From the NCBI RefSeq assembly GCF_001705515.1, contig NZ_MDJS01000002.1, positions 372,001 through 436,000 on the forward strand: a stretch of 64,000 nt of DNA. The letters run 5' to 3'. A program made the position numbers and the translations under genes. Positions 1 to 9,240 of the stretch are shown piece by piece. The DNA is from Mucilaginibacter sp. PPCGB 2223. GTDB taxonomy: Bacteria; Bacteroidota; Bacteroidia; Sphingobacteriales; Sphingobacteriaceae. The notes below the pieces were generated by a model, which had not been told where the DNA came from, did not search any database, and worked only from the letters and a program-made list of their open reading frames with translations. Within the stretch, counting starts at the first letter, position 1; each line of letters begins with the position of its first letter.

Positions 1-625
1 CGTGTTCGCCTTTTTTAATAATAAGATATTTAGGCCCCATGGCCAGTATTTTTTTAGCGGCCTTTACCAGCGAATGTTCACCCGATAGCTGTCGCGCTTC
101 GCTGTCGTTAATGGTCAGTACGTCGACCATCGAAATAGTTTTCAACAGGTCGTCCATCGCGATGTCCATCCAGAAGTTCATAGTATCCATCACAATCAGC
201 TTAGGGCGGTTGTGCAACCTGCCGATCACTGTTTGCTGTATGGTCGGGGTAAGGTTGCCCAGCATCAGGTATTCGCAGTCCTGATAGCTTGCCGGGATAA
301 TCGGGTCAAAATCTGCCAGTACATTCAATTCGGTAACCAGCGTGTCGCGGCTGTTCATATCATTATGGTACTTGCCGCTCCAGAAAAAAGACTTCTCGCC
401 CTTTTTGATTTGCAAGCCTTCTGTATCGATATTATGGGCATTGAAATCTTTAATCTCGGCCTCGGGGAAATCGTCGCCTACTACAGCTACGATCTTTACT
501 TTATCATAAAAATAGGAAGCAGCTAAACCGGCATAAGTGGCTGCGCCGCCAACAATCTTATCTGTTTTACCAAAAGGCGTTTCGATGGCGTCAAAAGCCA
601 CAGTACCAATAACAACTAAACTCAT
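1..625 (-). CDS. PfkB-family sugar/nucleoside kinase (3' end outside window)
   Basis: Reading leftward from an ATG at 623-625, the frame stays open for 208 codons to the window edge. The protein begins MSLVVIGTVAFDAIETPFG and contains GGAATYAGLAASYFY, the N-terminal sugar-binding glycine motif of the PfkB/ribokinase family. Later segments (YLMLGNLTP, VDVLTINDSEARQLSG) fit the family core. The C-terminal ATP-site motif (GAGD) would lie beyond the edge, so the substrate cannot be assigned. Sphingobacteriaceae often carry such a kinase as a housekeeping gene annotated only as PfkB or adenosine-kinase-like. It is divergent from the tRNA-Asn gene and probably unrelated to the glycan loci. Confidence 0.85.
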   Translation of the reverse strand, partial: MSLVVIGTVAFDAIETPFGKTDKIVGGAATYAGLAASYFYDKVKIVAVVGDDFPEAEIKDFNAHNIDTEGLQIKKGEKSFFWSGKYHNDMNSRDTLVTELNVLADFDPIIPASYQDCEYLMLGNLTPTIQQTVIGRLHNRPKLIVMDTMNFWMDIAMDDLLKTISMVDVLTINDSEARQLSGEHSLVKAAKKILAMGPKYLIIKKGEH

Positions 626-659
626 GAATAAATCTTTTTTAAAATTTTTTTGACAAAGA

Positions 660-690
660 TTGTGAATTTAGATGGGAAATCATACTTTTG
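660..690 (+). promoter_or_regulatory. Probable promoter of tRNA-Asn
   Basis: TTG at 660-662 is followed after 20 bases by TACTTTTG at 683-690. This matches the Bacteroidota housekeeping consensus (TTTG, 19-21 bases, TAnnTTTG). The predicted start is about 15-20 bases upstream of the mature tRNA end. Confidence 0.55.
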
Positions 691-713
691 CACACTCCAA
701 ACCGGAAATGCCT

Positions 714-787
714 TCCTGAGTAGCTCAGCCGGTTAGAGCATCTGACTGTTAATCAGAGGGTCGCTGGTTCGAGCCCAGCCTCAGGAG
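714..787 (+). tRNA. tRNA-Asn (anticodon GTT)
   Basis: The 74-base sequence folds as a cloverleaf. Acceptor arms TCCTGAG (714-720) and CTCAGGA (780-786) pair, followed by discriminator G. The anticodon stem TCTGA/TCAGA encloses the loop CTGTTAA with anticodon GTT at 748-750, which reads Asn codons. The T-arm contains GGTTCGAGCC. The CCA end is not encoded. Confidence 0.95.
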
Positions 788-798
788 CTTAAGTAGAC

Positions 799-826
799 GG
801 GCCAGCAGAAATGCTGGCCCTTTTGC
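799..826 (+). terminator. Rho-independent terminator after tRNA-Asn
   Basis: A perfect 9-bp stem GGGCCAGCA/TGCTGGCCC with a GAAA tetraloop (808-811) is followed by TTTT. It lies 11 bases after the tRNA. Confidence 0.85.
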
Positions 827-852
827 TTTCTCAATACCTAAATCTGCCTTAG

Positions 853-1008
853 TCCTATCAAAAAGAAGGAAAAATTTGTTCGCACCAGTGGTTCGATCAA
901 CAAATACCCTCCTGTTTGGAAGCTGTAGTAGCACCGAAACAAATGGGCCGCCCTGCACCACACGTTCATCGTGATCCGGATGAACTGATGTTCGTGCCCG
1001 AAGGTTAA
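853..1008 (+). pseudogene. Cupin-like C-terminal remnant
   Basis: A frame opens after a TAG at 850-852 and closes with TAA at 1006-1008, with no start codon at its beginning. Its last third reads VVAPKQMGRPAPHVHRDPDE and then LMFVPEG. This resembles the metal-binding HxH...E motif of small cupins, but the protein stops immediately after. It is read here as a decayed gene fragment; the match is by eye only. Confidence 0.35.
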
Positions 1009-1025
1009 CCGGTCATCTCCCGGCG

Positions 1026-3644
1026 CTACCTCTTCAACACAATAAGCTTTCCATTATAGTGTACTATTCGCTGAGGGTTCCCCATTTCGATCCCACCGCC
1101 GTGATTATCGTCGACAAAAACGATATTAAACACCCTGTTCGTCAGATGCTTTTGATAGGAGCCCTTTAATCCTGCAATGGTTAACAGTTGTTTTTGGTCA
1201 TTCCACTTAAAGGCGGTGATCGTATATTCCCCTTTTTCATAATCATAACCGTCACCGGCGTCTTCGTAAAGATTAAACTCGCCGTTTTTGCCCGTGTATA
1301 CCCGAATCTCCAGCGTATCCATGGTTTTTTCGGAAGAATATTGTACGAATTTACCGAGGGGAACAATGGAGCCGGCTTTTACGAAAACAGGGATCTGATT
1401 TTTTGGCGCATCAGTCATTACCGTTTGGCTCCCACTATGCTTTGTACCGTTCCAAAAGTTATACCACACCGTTGATTTGGGTAAATACACAGACCATTTA
1501 GAGACACCAGGCTCGGTAACCGGAGCAATAAGGAATGATTTACCAAACATGTATTCATAGGGGAGAGTCCTCGCTGTTGTATCATCCTTGAAATCCATTA
1601 CCAGTGGCCGTATAATAGTTGATCCCTTACCGGACACCTGCCAGGCTTCGGAATAAATATATGGCAACAGTCGGTAACGTAAATTAAGCATGGTGCGCAT
1701 ACTGGCTTCCACCTCGGGGCCGAAATTCCAGGGTTCTGTCGCTGTCTGGTAGCCGTGTATGCGGAATATGCTATTAAAGGCACCCCATTGAAACCAACGG
1801 ATAAGGAGATCATGGTATTTCACATCCGTATATTGTGAAGGGCCGGGGCGGAAGAAACCACCTATGTCTGTCGTCCAGTAGGGCATACCAGTCAGTGAAT
1901 AATTAAGGCCAGCTACAATTTGTCGTTTATAGGCATCCCAGTCTGAGCCAATGTCGCCCGACCAGTTGATGGTGCCATAGCGCTGCTGCCCGGCAAAAGC
2001 CGATCGGGTAAGAATAGTGACTCTTTTTTGCGGGTCGGTTTTACGCTGCCCTTCATAGATTGTTTTGCTGACAAACAAAGGGTAAGTAAGCCTGTAAAAA
2101 TCTCCTAAACCAAAGTAAGTTTTCTTTCCCGCTAAGGCATCGTTTTCAGGCTCTGTTGCATCCATCCACCAGGCGTCAACGCCGTAGCGAAATAAGTTCT
2201 CGTTGATCACATTCCAATGTGTTTGTTGAGCTTTGGGATTGTATATATCAAGCCACAGACTATTAGGTATATAGAGTTCCTTTGCAAGATATTCTTCTTT
2301 GGCTATATCTGAGTTCTTGGCCGGATTTTCCCAAACAGATATACAGAAGTGTGCATGCAAATCGTGCAATTTTTGAATAAATTGCTGTGGGTTGGGATAG
2401 TGGGTCGTATCAAATTTTGGAATACCCCAGCCATTTTTACCCCAGTATTGCCAGTCCTGAACAATGACGTCCACAGGCAGTTTTTTTTGCCTGAATGTCT
2501 TCATCGTTTCTACAAGGTCCTGGCCCGAAGTATAACGTTCTCTGCATTGCCAGAATCCGTAAGCCCATAAAGGAAGCAACGGAACATTTCCCGAAAATTT
2601 TCTGTATTCACCTATAACTTCATCAGCACTTTCCCCATGAAAAACGACATAATCCAGCGACTTGGCGTTCGGAGAACGAAAAACCGTCTCATCTTCTGCC
2701 GGTTTCCATGTGAGTAATGGTATGTTGGCTGAATTGCAAACAACCTGCACGTTATGTTTTCCTTTGGCAAGGTGTACCAATTTGCTGGCTGCCGGGGGAA
2801 GCCACAAATTTGACTGATCTATACAGGGTTTCCCATCGATAATTACAAGATGGCGATTACCCATGTTTTTTAGATCAAGCATAAAGGTATACTCACCATC
2901 TTTGTCAACATTAAATTGGCCCGAATAAAGTGATTGCTTTTGAGATACTTTTTGTGATCCGGATGTGGTTGTAACCTCCTTGTCGCCCGCTACTCCGCCA
3001 AAGGTATCTTTTTTTACAAGCGGGATAATGCTATCAGCAGGATTAAAATAAGTTATGCCGTATTGATGCCACAAAACCCCATACCCCCGGCTGGAGTAAA
3101 CGAACGGAATAGATATCTGCGTATTGACTTGTATTAATTTACGGCTGATATTCCGCAGGTTGTATTGCCCGTCCTGGAACTGGCCGAGCCCGAACAGACA
3201 TTCATCTTTTGGAGAGTCGAAGGTTTGCTCTGCAACATAACATGCCTGATGGAGTAAACTATCTGCCCTCAGCTTTCTTCCACCCGGCTTTTCTCTAAGG
3301 AATATATTACCGGCCTGATCTGCATACTCGATACTGCCATTTTTTTTATTAAAAAGAACGGTAATTGCTTCGGTAATTATTTTAAGATTGAACGATGTTT
3401 CCTCGAATTTGAAATTCGGAGGAGGAAATTTATTGACTAAAACAAATTCACGATCTTCTTTAAGGCGCCCCTTTTCCCATTGAACGCGGATTGCCTCATC
3501 GGATAATGGAATGATGTGCAGGTTACCCTCCGTTAGCTGTACAATAAGTTGATCTTTTAATAAAATATATCGTTGATAAACCTGTCCTGAAGTAACGGCA
3601 GGCAGGAGCGTAATGAACAATAAAAACTTCAATTTCATGGTCAT
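1026..3644 (-). CDS. GH31 alpha-glycosidase with PA14 insert, probable alpha-xylosidase
   Basis: The 872-residue protein has a signal peptide (residues ~1-20). An N-terminal beta-domain is interrupted by a PA14-like insert (about 225-315, DGEYTFMLDLKNMG, VIIDGKPCID), followed by the (beta/alpha)8 barrel. The nucleophile region reads WWMDATEPE (Asp ~494) and the acid/base loop reads NWSGDIGSDW (Asp ~562), both typical of GH31. A PA14 insert is known from alpha-xylosidases acting on xyloglucan oligosaccharides, such as Cellvibrio Xyl31A, which favours alpha-xylosidase over alpha-glucosidase. It lies 584 bases downstream of the GH43 gene on the same strand, so it may be the last gene of the leftward arm or separately transcribed. 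The third codon is an alternative ATG start. Confidence 0.88.
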   Translation of the reverse strand: MTMKLKFLLFITLLPAVTSGQVYQRYILLKDQLIVQLTEGNLHIIPLSDEAIRVQWEKGRLKEDREFVLVNKFPPPNFKFEETSFNLKIITEAITVLFNKKNGSIEYADQAGNIFLREKPGGRKLRADSLLHQACYVAEQTFDSPKDECLFGLGQFQDGQYNLRNISRKLIQVNTQISIPFVYSSRGYGVLWHQYGITYFNPADSIIPLVKKDTFGGVAGDKEVTTTSGSQKVSQKQSLYSGQFNVDKDGEYTFMLDLKNMGNRHLVIIDGKPCIDQSNLWLPPAASKLVHLAKGKHNVQVVCNSANIPLLTWKPAEDETVFRSPNAKSLDYVVFHGESADEVIGEYRKFSGNVPLLPLWAYGFWQCRERYTSGQDLVETMKTFRQKKLPVDVIVQDWQYWGKNGWGIPKFDTTHYPNPQQFIQKLHDLHAHFCISVWENPAKNSDIAKEEYLAKELYIPNSLWLDIYNPKAQQTHWNVINENLFRYGVDAWWMDATEPENDALAGKKTYFGLGDFYRLTYPLFVSKTIYEGQRKTDPQKRVTILTRSAFAGQQRYGTINWSGDIGSDWDAYKRQIVAGLNYSLTGMPYWTTDIGGFFRPGPSQYTDVKYHDLLIRWFQWGAFNSIFRIHGYQTATEPWNFGPEVEASMRTMLNLRYRLLPYIYSEAWQVSGKGSTIIRPLVMDFKDDTTARTLPYEYMFGKSFLIAPVTEPGVSKWSVYLPKSTVWYNFWNGTKHSGSQTVMTDAPKNQIPVFVKAGSIVPLGKFVQYSSEKTMDTLEIRVYTGKNGEFNLYEDAGDGYDYEKGEYTITAFKWNDQKQLLTIAGLKGSYQKHLTNRVFNIVFVDDNHGGGIEMGNPQRIVHYNGKLIVLKR

Positions 3645-4228
3645 TTTTGATAATTATTAGTGAGGGATGATGTTGGTTAGCATTTTAAAGATTCCTGAAA
3701 TGGTGGACCACAATGAATGGCTTCCTGGTCAAAAAACATAGGGTGAGGCAACGGGGATACAATCTTTTTTAATAGCAGCCATTCAACGGTTTAGTTGTTG
3801 TGGGCTGGCCTTTTCTACAAAACAAATACAGATGATGACTGGCAAAGCAATTAATTTTAAGTTTAATTTCATTTGAGAGTTATCTTTCATTGTAGACATT
3901 TTTAAATAGACACCTTTTGGAAATATTGATACTCTTTTTTTTAATCATTTATTGCGATTATTAGCCAACCACATTAATTGTGAACAATATTTTAGTGATG
4001 CGCTATAAACATGGTTAGTCGTATTGCTTTAGCCCTTTCTAACCGCGTTGTAACACCAATAAATAACGAAGATTAAATGTGCCTTTATCCTAAAACATTC
4101 GACAGCTTTAAGCTGAAGCCTGCTTCCGGCAAAAACTGAGCAAGCAAACGGTCCGGCTCCGGTTTCAACATGTATTTCAGATCTGTTTGTTCAGCTTCAA
4201 AGAAAAGACCGGATTATTTGGGTCCGAC
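3645..4228. other. 584-base gap between GH31 and GH43 genes
   Basis: No intact gene is seen. The gap is AT-rich and contains the short signal-peptide frame annotated at 3783-3899 on the minus strand. After that frame's stop, an overlapping frame reads HPMFFDQEAIHCGPPFQES without a start. The sequence looks like the debris of a lost secreted-protein gene. Confidence 0.5.
3783..3899 (-). pseudogene. 38-codon signal-peptide remnant
   Basis: ATG at 3897-3899 starts a 38-codon frame ending in TGA at 3783-3785. The product has an N-terminal Lys/Asn region, the hydrophobic core LKLIALPVIICICFV, then KASPQQLNR and a stop. It therefore looks like a secretion signal without a mature domain, perhaps the 5' end of a deleted glycan-utilisation gene. 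A genuine small secreted peptide cannot be excluded. Confidence 0.3.
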
Positions 4229-5845
4229 TTATTGCATTGAATACTCATACTTAAAGAAATCCACATCGATATACCCGCTATCATTTTTGAGGTTATAATT
4301 AACTATCCCTATACGGTCGCCACGGTAGCTGCCCCAAACCAATTTTGACGTGCCGCCTAAAGGAAGGAAATTTTTTCCGTCGACGCTATAGAGATAATAG
4401 TTATTGCCCGCAAGATCCCACACTGACCGCAGCCATAACCAATTGGTATCCAGCTTTTCCGCAACCGTTTCTCTATCATTATCCATCAGGATCAGATAGC
4501 GGTTCGGTCCGTCCTGTTTAACGCCGGCCCATGTGTAAAAGGCCGTAGAAAAATGAGTTAAACCTGCATATTGTCCATCGGCCATATTAGCGATGTCCAG
4601 CTTAATGGTGACAACATTACTATCGGTACGTAAGCTGCGCTGTGTAATGGTATTACCCGCCCTGAGGATTATTTTATGTAAATTTTCCGGATCGATCGGG
4701 CGGAAGGACCGAAGCCTCAAAAAGCCCTTACGTTCGGCCAGCGACCAGGAATTTGCCCGTGGCTGGTAGTTCCATTCCCATTGCGGCAGAAGGGCTTTCT
4801 GATTAAAGGAATCATTAGCAACCAGCCCAGTTGCGGTTTTCCTAAGGTTAATTGGTTTTTTTGACTGCCAGACCATATTACCAATCCCATCCGCTCCCAC
4901 CGAACCGATTATCGGCCAACCATCAACCCATTTAACCGGCAGCAAGCTTGCTGCCCTTCCTTCCCAATCGCCAGTGCCATGATGTGTAAAGAACCAAGAT
5001 TCGTTGTTGGCAAGTTGTATTAAACCGCCTTGATTAGGTTCCCTATCAACCGTTTTATTCACATGATTCAGTTGCTTTACCTCCCATGGCCCGGAAAGGC
5101 TTTTCGAGCGCTCCATCATGATCACCCGGCCTTCGGACTTTACCTCACTAAAGAAGTGATAATAAACCTGGCCAAACTTGTACAGTTTATTGGCTTCGCT
5201 TCCACTTGATTGATGAATGATGCGATCGGATGACAGGATAAGGCTTTTACCATCGTCGGTCATTTTAAATAAGTGGATATTATATTTTTTATTCGTTGTT
5301 CGGTCGAGTGTGAAATTGGTTGCCACAAAGTATAACTGACCGTCGTCGTCGCAAAAAGAGCAACAGTCATCCCACCCGCTTACTTTCCATAGCGGGTGCA
5401 CAGGTTCCCATGGGCCGGATGGGTTAGATGCCGAACTCATAAAAAAGCCCTCATCCGGTGTGCCGAAGTATACCCAAAATCGTTTTTTATAGTAACGGAT
5501 GGATCCAGCCCATATGCCACGGCCATAATGGTTCATTTTATCCCAGTTCAACCCGGGACTGATACGGGTAAGATCATCGACCACATGCCCCAAAATATCC
5601 CAGTTAACTAAATCTTTAGAATGTAATATAACCATGCCCGGTGAGAATTGCATGGTTGATGAAATGGCATAAAAATCATCACCTACGCGTATAGCGTCGA
5701 GGTCACTATAGTCTGCAGGCAGCACCGGATTAATAAATGTTCCGTCACTCTGATCACCCCAGCGATTGCTGAATTGACCGGACGCATGCTGCGAAAAAAA
5801 CTGGCAGCACATTACTAAAGCGAAAATTTTTATAGTGTTTGTCAT
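4229..5845 (-). CDS. GH43 glycosidase with C-terminal concanavalin-like domain
   Basis: The 538-residue secreted protein has a signal peptide (1-23). The five-bladed propeller starts at NPVLPADYSDLDAIR, where the Asp cluster supplies the general base. It continues through SGWDDCCSFCDDDGQLYFV (transition-state Asp) to SSGSEANKLYK (general acid Glu, ~220). The last ~200 residues resemble the beta-sandwich of GH43 beta-xylosidases and arabinofuranosidases. The layout is like GH43 subfamily-12 enzymes of xyloglucan and arabinoxylan loci, so alpha-L-arabinofuranosidase or beta-xylosidase are the leading functions. It is the fourth gene of the leftward arm, 125 bases after the symporter. Confidence 0.85.
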   Translation of the reverse strand: MTNTIKIFALVMCCQFFSQHASGQFSNRWGDQSDGTFINPVLPADYSDLDAIRVGDDFYAISSTMQFSPGMVILHSKDLVNWDILGHVVDDLTRISPGLNWDKMNHYGRGIWAGSIRYYKKRFWVYFGTPDEGFFMSSASNPSGPWEPVHPLWKVSGWDDCCSFCDDDGQLYFVATNFTLDRTTNKKYNIHLFKMTDDGKSLILSSDRIIHQSSGSEANKLYKFGQVYYHFFSEVKSEGRVIMMERSKSLSGPWEVKQLNHVNKTVDREPNQGGLIQLANNESWFFTHHGTGDWEGRAASLLPVKWVDGWPIIGSVGADGIGNMVWQSKKPINLRKTATGLVANDSFNQKALLPQWEWNYQPRANSWSLAERKGFLRLRSFRPIDPENLHKIILRAGNTITQRSLRTDSNVVTIKLDIANMADGQYAGLTHFSTAFYTWAGVKQDGPNRYLILMDNDRETVAEKLDTNWLWLRSVWDLAGNNYYLYSVDGKNFLPLGGTSKLVWGSYRGDRIGIVNYNLKNDSGYIDVDFFKYEYSMQ

Positions 5846-5970
5846 AATTAGGAATATGTTAGAGTCATCATTAAAACCTACCGTGAGTTCATCGTGCCCG
5901 TAAAGGAGCTATGAAGCCTTCAGGCTTAGTTGTCGTCATCCGTTGACTTCACATCCGATTTGAATCAGGC

Positions 5971-7221
5971 CTATTTTACTGCCAAGCCGCCTACCTTTAC
6001 TTTATATAATCGCAAACCGAACAAGAAAATAATTACATAACAAATGATCGGCAGGTAATAAGCCTTGGCCACGTCATGATTGGCAATCAAGCCCATCAGC
6101 ATCGGAAAAAACGCGCCGCCAACAACCCCCATCGAAATAAATGACGAAGCTTGTTGAGTATGGCTGCCGAGATTTTTCAGGCCCAGGCTGAATATGGTCG
6201 GAAACATAATACTGAAGAAAAAATTGATCAGCATTAATGAGATATAAGATGTCCAGCCCCAACCTTGTGCTACTATGACGCACATGATAATACTCCCCAT
6301 CGCAAATGTTGCTAAAAGCTTATTAGGTGCGATAAAACGCATAAGATAGGTTCCCATAAAACGCCCGGCGGCCATCATGGCCATAAAAACACTCATGTAC
6401 CGGGCCGCTGTTTCATTATCGAATCCCATCACGTCGTGTCCGTAGTTTATAAAGTAAGCCCATGTCCCGCTTTGGGCTGCCACGTTAAAAAATTGTGCGA
6501 TAACGGCCGCAATAAAATGAGAGTGCTGATATAGCTTTTTGCCGGGCTCTGTGTCGACGTTAAATGCTGCATCATCGGCTGAAGAGGTGATGGCATGGGG
6601 ATCAGTCAGCACAGGGACTTGAAGAAACAAGAATGCAACTGCGATCAATACGATCACGCAGCCAATGCCGACATAAAGTGTTTTAACCGATGATAAATCG
6701 GTAGACGAGGCGTTAATCCCATGAAAAAGAAAAAAAGAGGCTAATGTTGGTCCGATGATCGTTCCTACGGCATTGAAGGATTGGGAGAAATTTACCCGCT
6801 GATCGCTCGTTCGCTGATCGCCTAAAGCTGCAGCGAAGGGATGCGCCACGGTTTCTAATGTTGCCATTCCGCAGCCTACGACAAACAAGGCTACCCGGAA
6901 AAAACTGAATGACGCTGTGTTCGCTGCGGGGACGAATAGGAACAACCCGGTAGCAAAAAGCAACAGGCCCAACAGGACTCCGGATTTATAACCGAAGCGT
7001 TTAAGGAAATATCCTGCCGGAACGCTCATGGCAAAGTAAGCGACAAAAACGGAGAACTGGATGAGTCCGGATTGGCTTTTCGAAACATGCAGTACATCCT
7101 GAAAATGTTTATTCAGAAGATCACTCATCGAGTGAAGAAGGCCCCACATGAGAAAAAGGGAGGTTACAAAAATAAAAGTAATCACAAATCGCTTCTCGGT
7201 AAAAGCTGGTTTTGTTGTCAT
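5971..7221 (-). CDS. FucP-type sugar:H+ symporter (MFS)
   Basis: The 416-residue polytopic membrane protein has about 12 hydrophobic helices. MWGLLHSMSDLLNKHFQDVL and QSGLIQFSVFVAYFAMSVPA in the first two helices are hallmarks of the fucose/galactose/glucose:H+ symporter family. GYFLKRFGYKSG is the loop 2-3 motif. It would carry a released monosaccharide across the inner membrane. The sugar cannot be read from sequence, though L-fucose is plausible because region C encodes two fucosidases and a mutarotase. It lies 16 bases downstream of the GH97 gene, so co-transcription is likely. Confidence 0.88.
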   Translation of the reverse strand: MTTKPAFTEKRFVITFIFVTSLFLMWGLLHSMSDLLNKHFQDVLHVSKSQSGLIQFSVFVAYFAMSVPAGYFLKRFGYKSGVLLGLLLFATGLFLFVPAANTASFSFFRVALFVVGCGMATLETVAHPFAAALGDQRTSDQRVNFSQSFNAVGTIIGPTLASFFLFHGINASSTDLSSVKTLYVGIGCVIVLIAVAFLFLQVPVLTDPHAITSSADDAAFNVDTEPGKKLYQHSHFIAAVIAQFFNVAAQSGTWAYFINYGHDVMGFDNETAARYMSVFMAMMAAGRFMGTYLMRFIAPNKLLATFAMGSIIMCVIVAQGWGWTSYISLMLINFFFSIMFPTIFSLGLKNLGSHTQQASSFISMGVVGGAFFPMLMGLIANHDVAKAYYLPIICYVIIFLFGLRLYKVKVGGLAVK

Positions 7222-7237
7222 AACGAATTATTTAGAT

Positions 7238-9154
7238 TTATTTGTTGTTTGCCGGTATCAAATGGATCGCTTCGCCTCCCGACGCAAGCAAGTTAGCTTT
7301 AAGCACAGAGCCCTGGTTTACCAGTAAATGTTGTAGCCGTACATGCGTAGCCGTTGCAACGTTCGGATCATCGCTGTAGATCGTTGCATCATAGGTTATC
7401 CCCTTGGGTAAAAACGAAAACGAGATATTTAATGAGCGCGAATCGTTGTTGGTGATGGCTCCTATGAACCATTCGGCATTTTTCCGCCTGGCGGTTATGA
7501 TAAATTTACCAGGAGCCCCGTCAATTACTTTGGTATCGTCCCAGGTAGTGGGGATAGCTCTCCAAAATTCCAGCTCCGGTTCGTTTTTAAAACGGGAAGG
7601 CGAATCATACCAGAATAATGTTTGAACCGGACTGTAATAAACGGCAGCTAAAGCCAACTGGTGTGCATGGGTGGTTTTAATCCGCTTATCAAAATAACAG
7701 ATCGTATAATCTGCAGGGCCGGCCAGGTAACGCGTAAACGGTACAACTGTATTATGTGTAGCATCCGGCATCTCTTCGTTGCCTCTTATACCTTCTGCCG
7801 TCATCAAGTTTGGCCAGGTACGCTGCTCGCCGGTGGGGCGCCAGTCGTCATGAATATTCACCATCAACTGGTTGTCGGCGGCTTGCCGGATCGCCTTTTC
7901 CGTCCACGTCGACCACCGGTGGGAGCCTACCTGGACAAAACCAAACTTGACACCTTTAACCCCCCACTTGTGATATATGCTGAAAAGGCTGTCGCTTTGC
8001 GCAAGAAGAGCCTGCTGGTTAACGTATAGCCAAATGCCTATGCCGTTCTGAGTACCGTAGCGAATGATCTCAGGCAAGTTAAAATCGGGTATCGCGACCT
8101 TCGTCGCGTCCGAACTGAAGCTGAATACCTGGCCGTACCATTTAGCATCGAAAAGTACATACTGTAAATGTTGTTGCACGGCAAAATCAATATTCGCTTT
8201 TGCGTCCGCAGTCGTTAGATTCATCACCCGCATGATCTTGCCGGGTTTGATCCAGGAAACATCCTTGATAGGCGAGATTGGGTTAAGTGTCGGCAACAAG
8301 TAATTATGTTCGATAAGATCGCCCGCGCGGTCTGCGACCATAATTACCCGCCATGGTGTAACGAAGGGAGATATCAGTTCTGCGCCGCCGAACATCGATG
8401 TTAAAATAGTATTGGGCTTATCAGGGCTTAATCTGAATTTGGTGCGGGCGTAGTCGGTCATTTGTCCTTCTGCCAGTGCAGCAAACGTACCGTCCGGCAA
8501 TTGGATGGTTAATGGTCTTTCACTCTCATCCGGCCAATCTTTCAATGGCAGCAGCTCATAAGGAGCCTGGGCCCATCTTGCCACCCAGGCCCTGGAGCCT
8601 TCGGGTAGTGAAAACTCGGTGTGCTCGGCCGTGATATTATAATAGGTGCCTTTGGCATTTTCAGGGAACCTGAATCGAAACGCTGCGCCTTCATCATATG
8701 CGCGGACCTCAAGATCTAACGTATAAATAGGATTATCGTCTTTAACCATCTTAATGACTGCGCTATTGTAATGATCAGGTAACTGATGCCGTTCACCAGC
8801 CACCGGAACCCAGGAGGTATTCGTAGAGAAAGTGTCGACAGCACTGACCGATAAATTTTCGAACCAACGTTGGTGTGTGTCTACTTTAAGTGCCATGGCC
8901 CGCTCTGAAAGATTATTATCCATTTCCAATTCCATAAGCGATTCCAGAATAACGGGCTGGTTTTTAAAATATACGCGATAATACAAGGCCCGATGTTGCT
9001 GTGCGTCGGCCTTTTGATAAACTTGTATTTCAAGCCTGTGATCAGGTGAATATAGCTTGACAGGTGTTGTTATAGAAGTTTGCTGTGCGCGGGAAGAGGC
9101 CCAAATGGCTCCCAGGACGAGGATAAGCAGGTAGGGTAATGATATTTTTTTCAT
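7238..9154 (-). CDS. GH97 family protein with substituted active site
   Basis: The 638-residue protein has a signal peptide (1-23), an N-terminal beta-sandwich (SPDHRLEIQVY), a (beta/alpha)8 barrel and a C-terminal beta-domain (ITARRKNAEWFIGAITN). The acid-position Glu is present in EGIRGNEE (~460). The nucleophile position of retaining GH97 alpha-galactosidases (Asp in KIDF) is Gly here (VKFGFV, ~403). The base position of inverting SusB-type enzymes (HE) is Asp (NIHDDWRPTG, ~434). The enzyme therefore belongs to neither classical subtype by motif and may be inverting with an Asp base. It is the second gene of the leftward arm, 86 bases after GH88. Confidence 0.85.
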   Translation of the reverse strand: MKKISLPYLLILVLGAIWASSRAQQTSITTPVKLYSPDHRLEIQVYQKADAQQHRALYYRVYFKNQPVILESLMELEMDNNLSERAMALKVDTHQRWFENLSVSAVDTFSTNTSWVPVAGERHQLPDHYNSAVIKMVKDDNPIYTLDLEVRAYDEGAAFRFRFPENAKGTYYNITAEHTEFSLPEGSRAWVARWAQAPYELLPLKDWPDESERPLTIQLPDGTFAALAEGQMTDYARTKFRLSPDKPNTILTSMFGGAELISPFVTPWRVIMVADRAGDLIEHNYLLPTLNPISPIKDVSWIKPGKIMRVMNLTTADAKANIDFAVQQHLQYVLFDAKWYGQVFSFSSDATKVAIPDFNLPEIIRYGTQNGIGIWLYVNQQALLAQSDSLFSIYHKWGVKGVKFGFVQVGSHRWSTWTEKAIRQAADNQLMVNIHDDWRPTGEQRTWPNLMTAEGIRGNEEMPDATHNTVVPFTRYLAGPADYTICYFDKRIKTTHAHQLALAAVYYSPVQTLFWYDSPSRFKNEPELEFWRAIPTTWDDTKVIDGAPGKFIITARRKNAEWFIGAITNNDSRSLNISFSFLPKGITYDATIYSDDPNVATATHVRLQHLLVNQGSVLKANLLASGGEAIHLIPANNK

Positions 9155-9240
9155 GGTTGATCAGAGATATTGTTACGATCGTGATATGAGCGATAATGAT
9201 GACTGTTTATGGCGGAAAATTCAGGCTGCATCCTTAATTA

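Noticed and set aside
749..961. Minus-strand 70-codon frame overlapping tRNA-Asn and its terminator
   Set aside because: It overlaps the tRNA anticodon and T arms and has no family resemblance.
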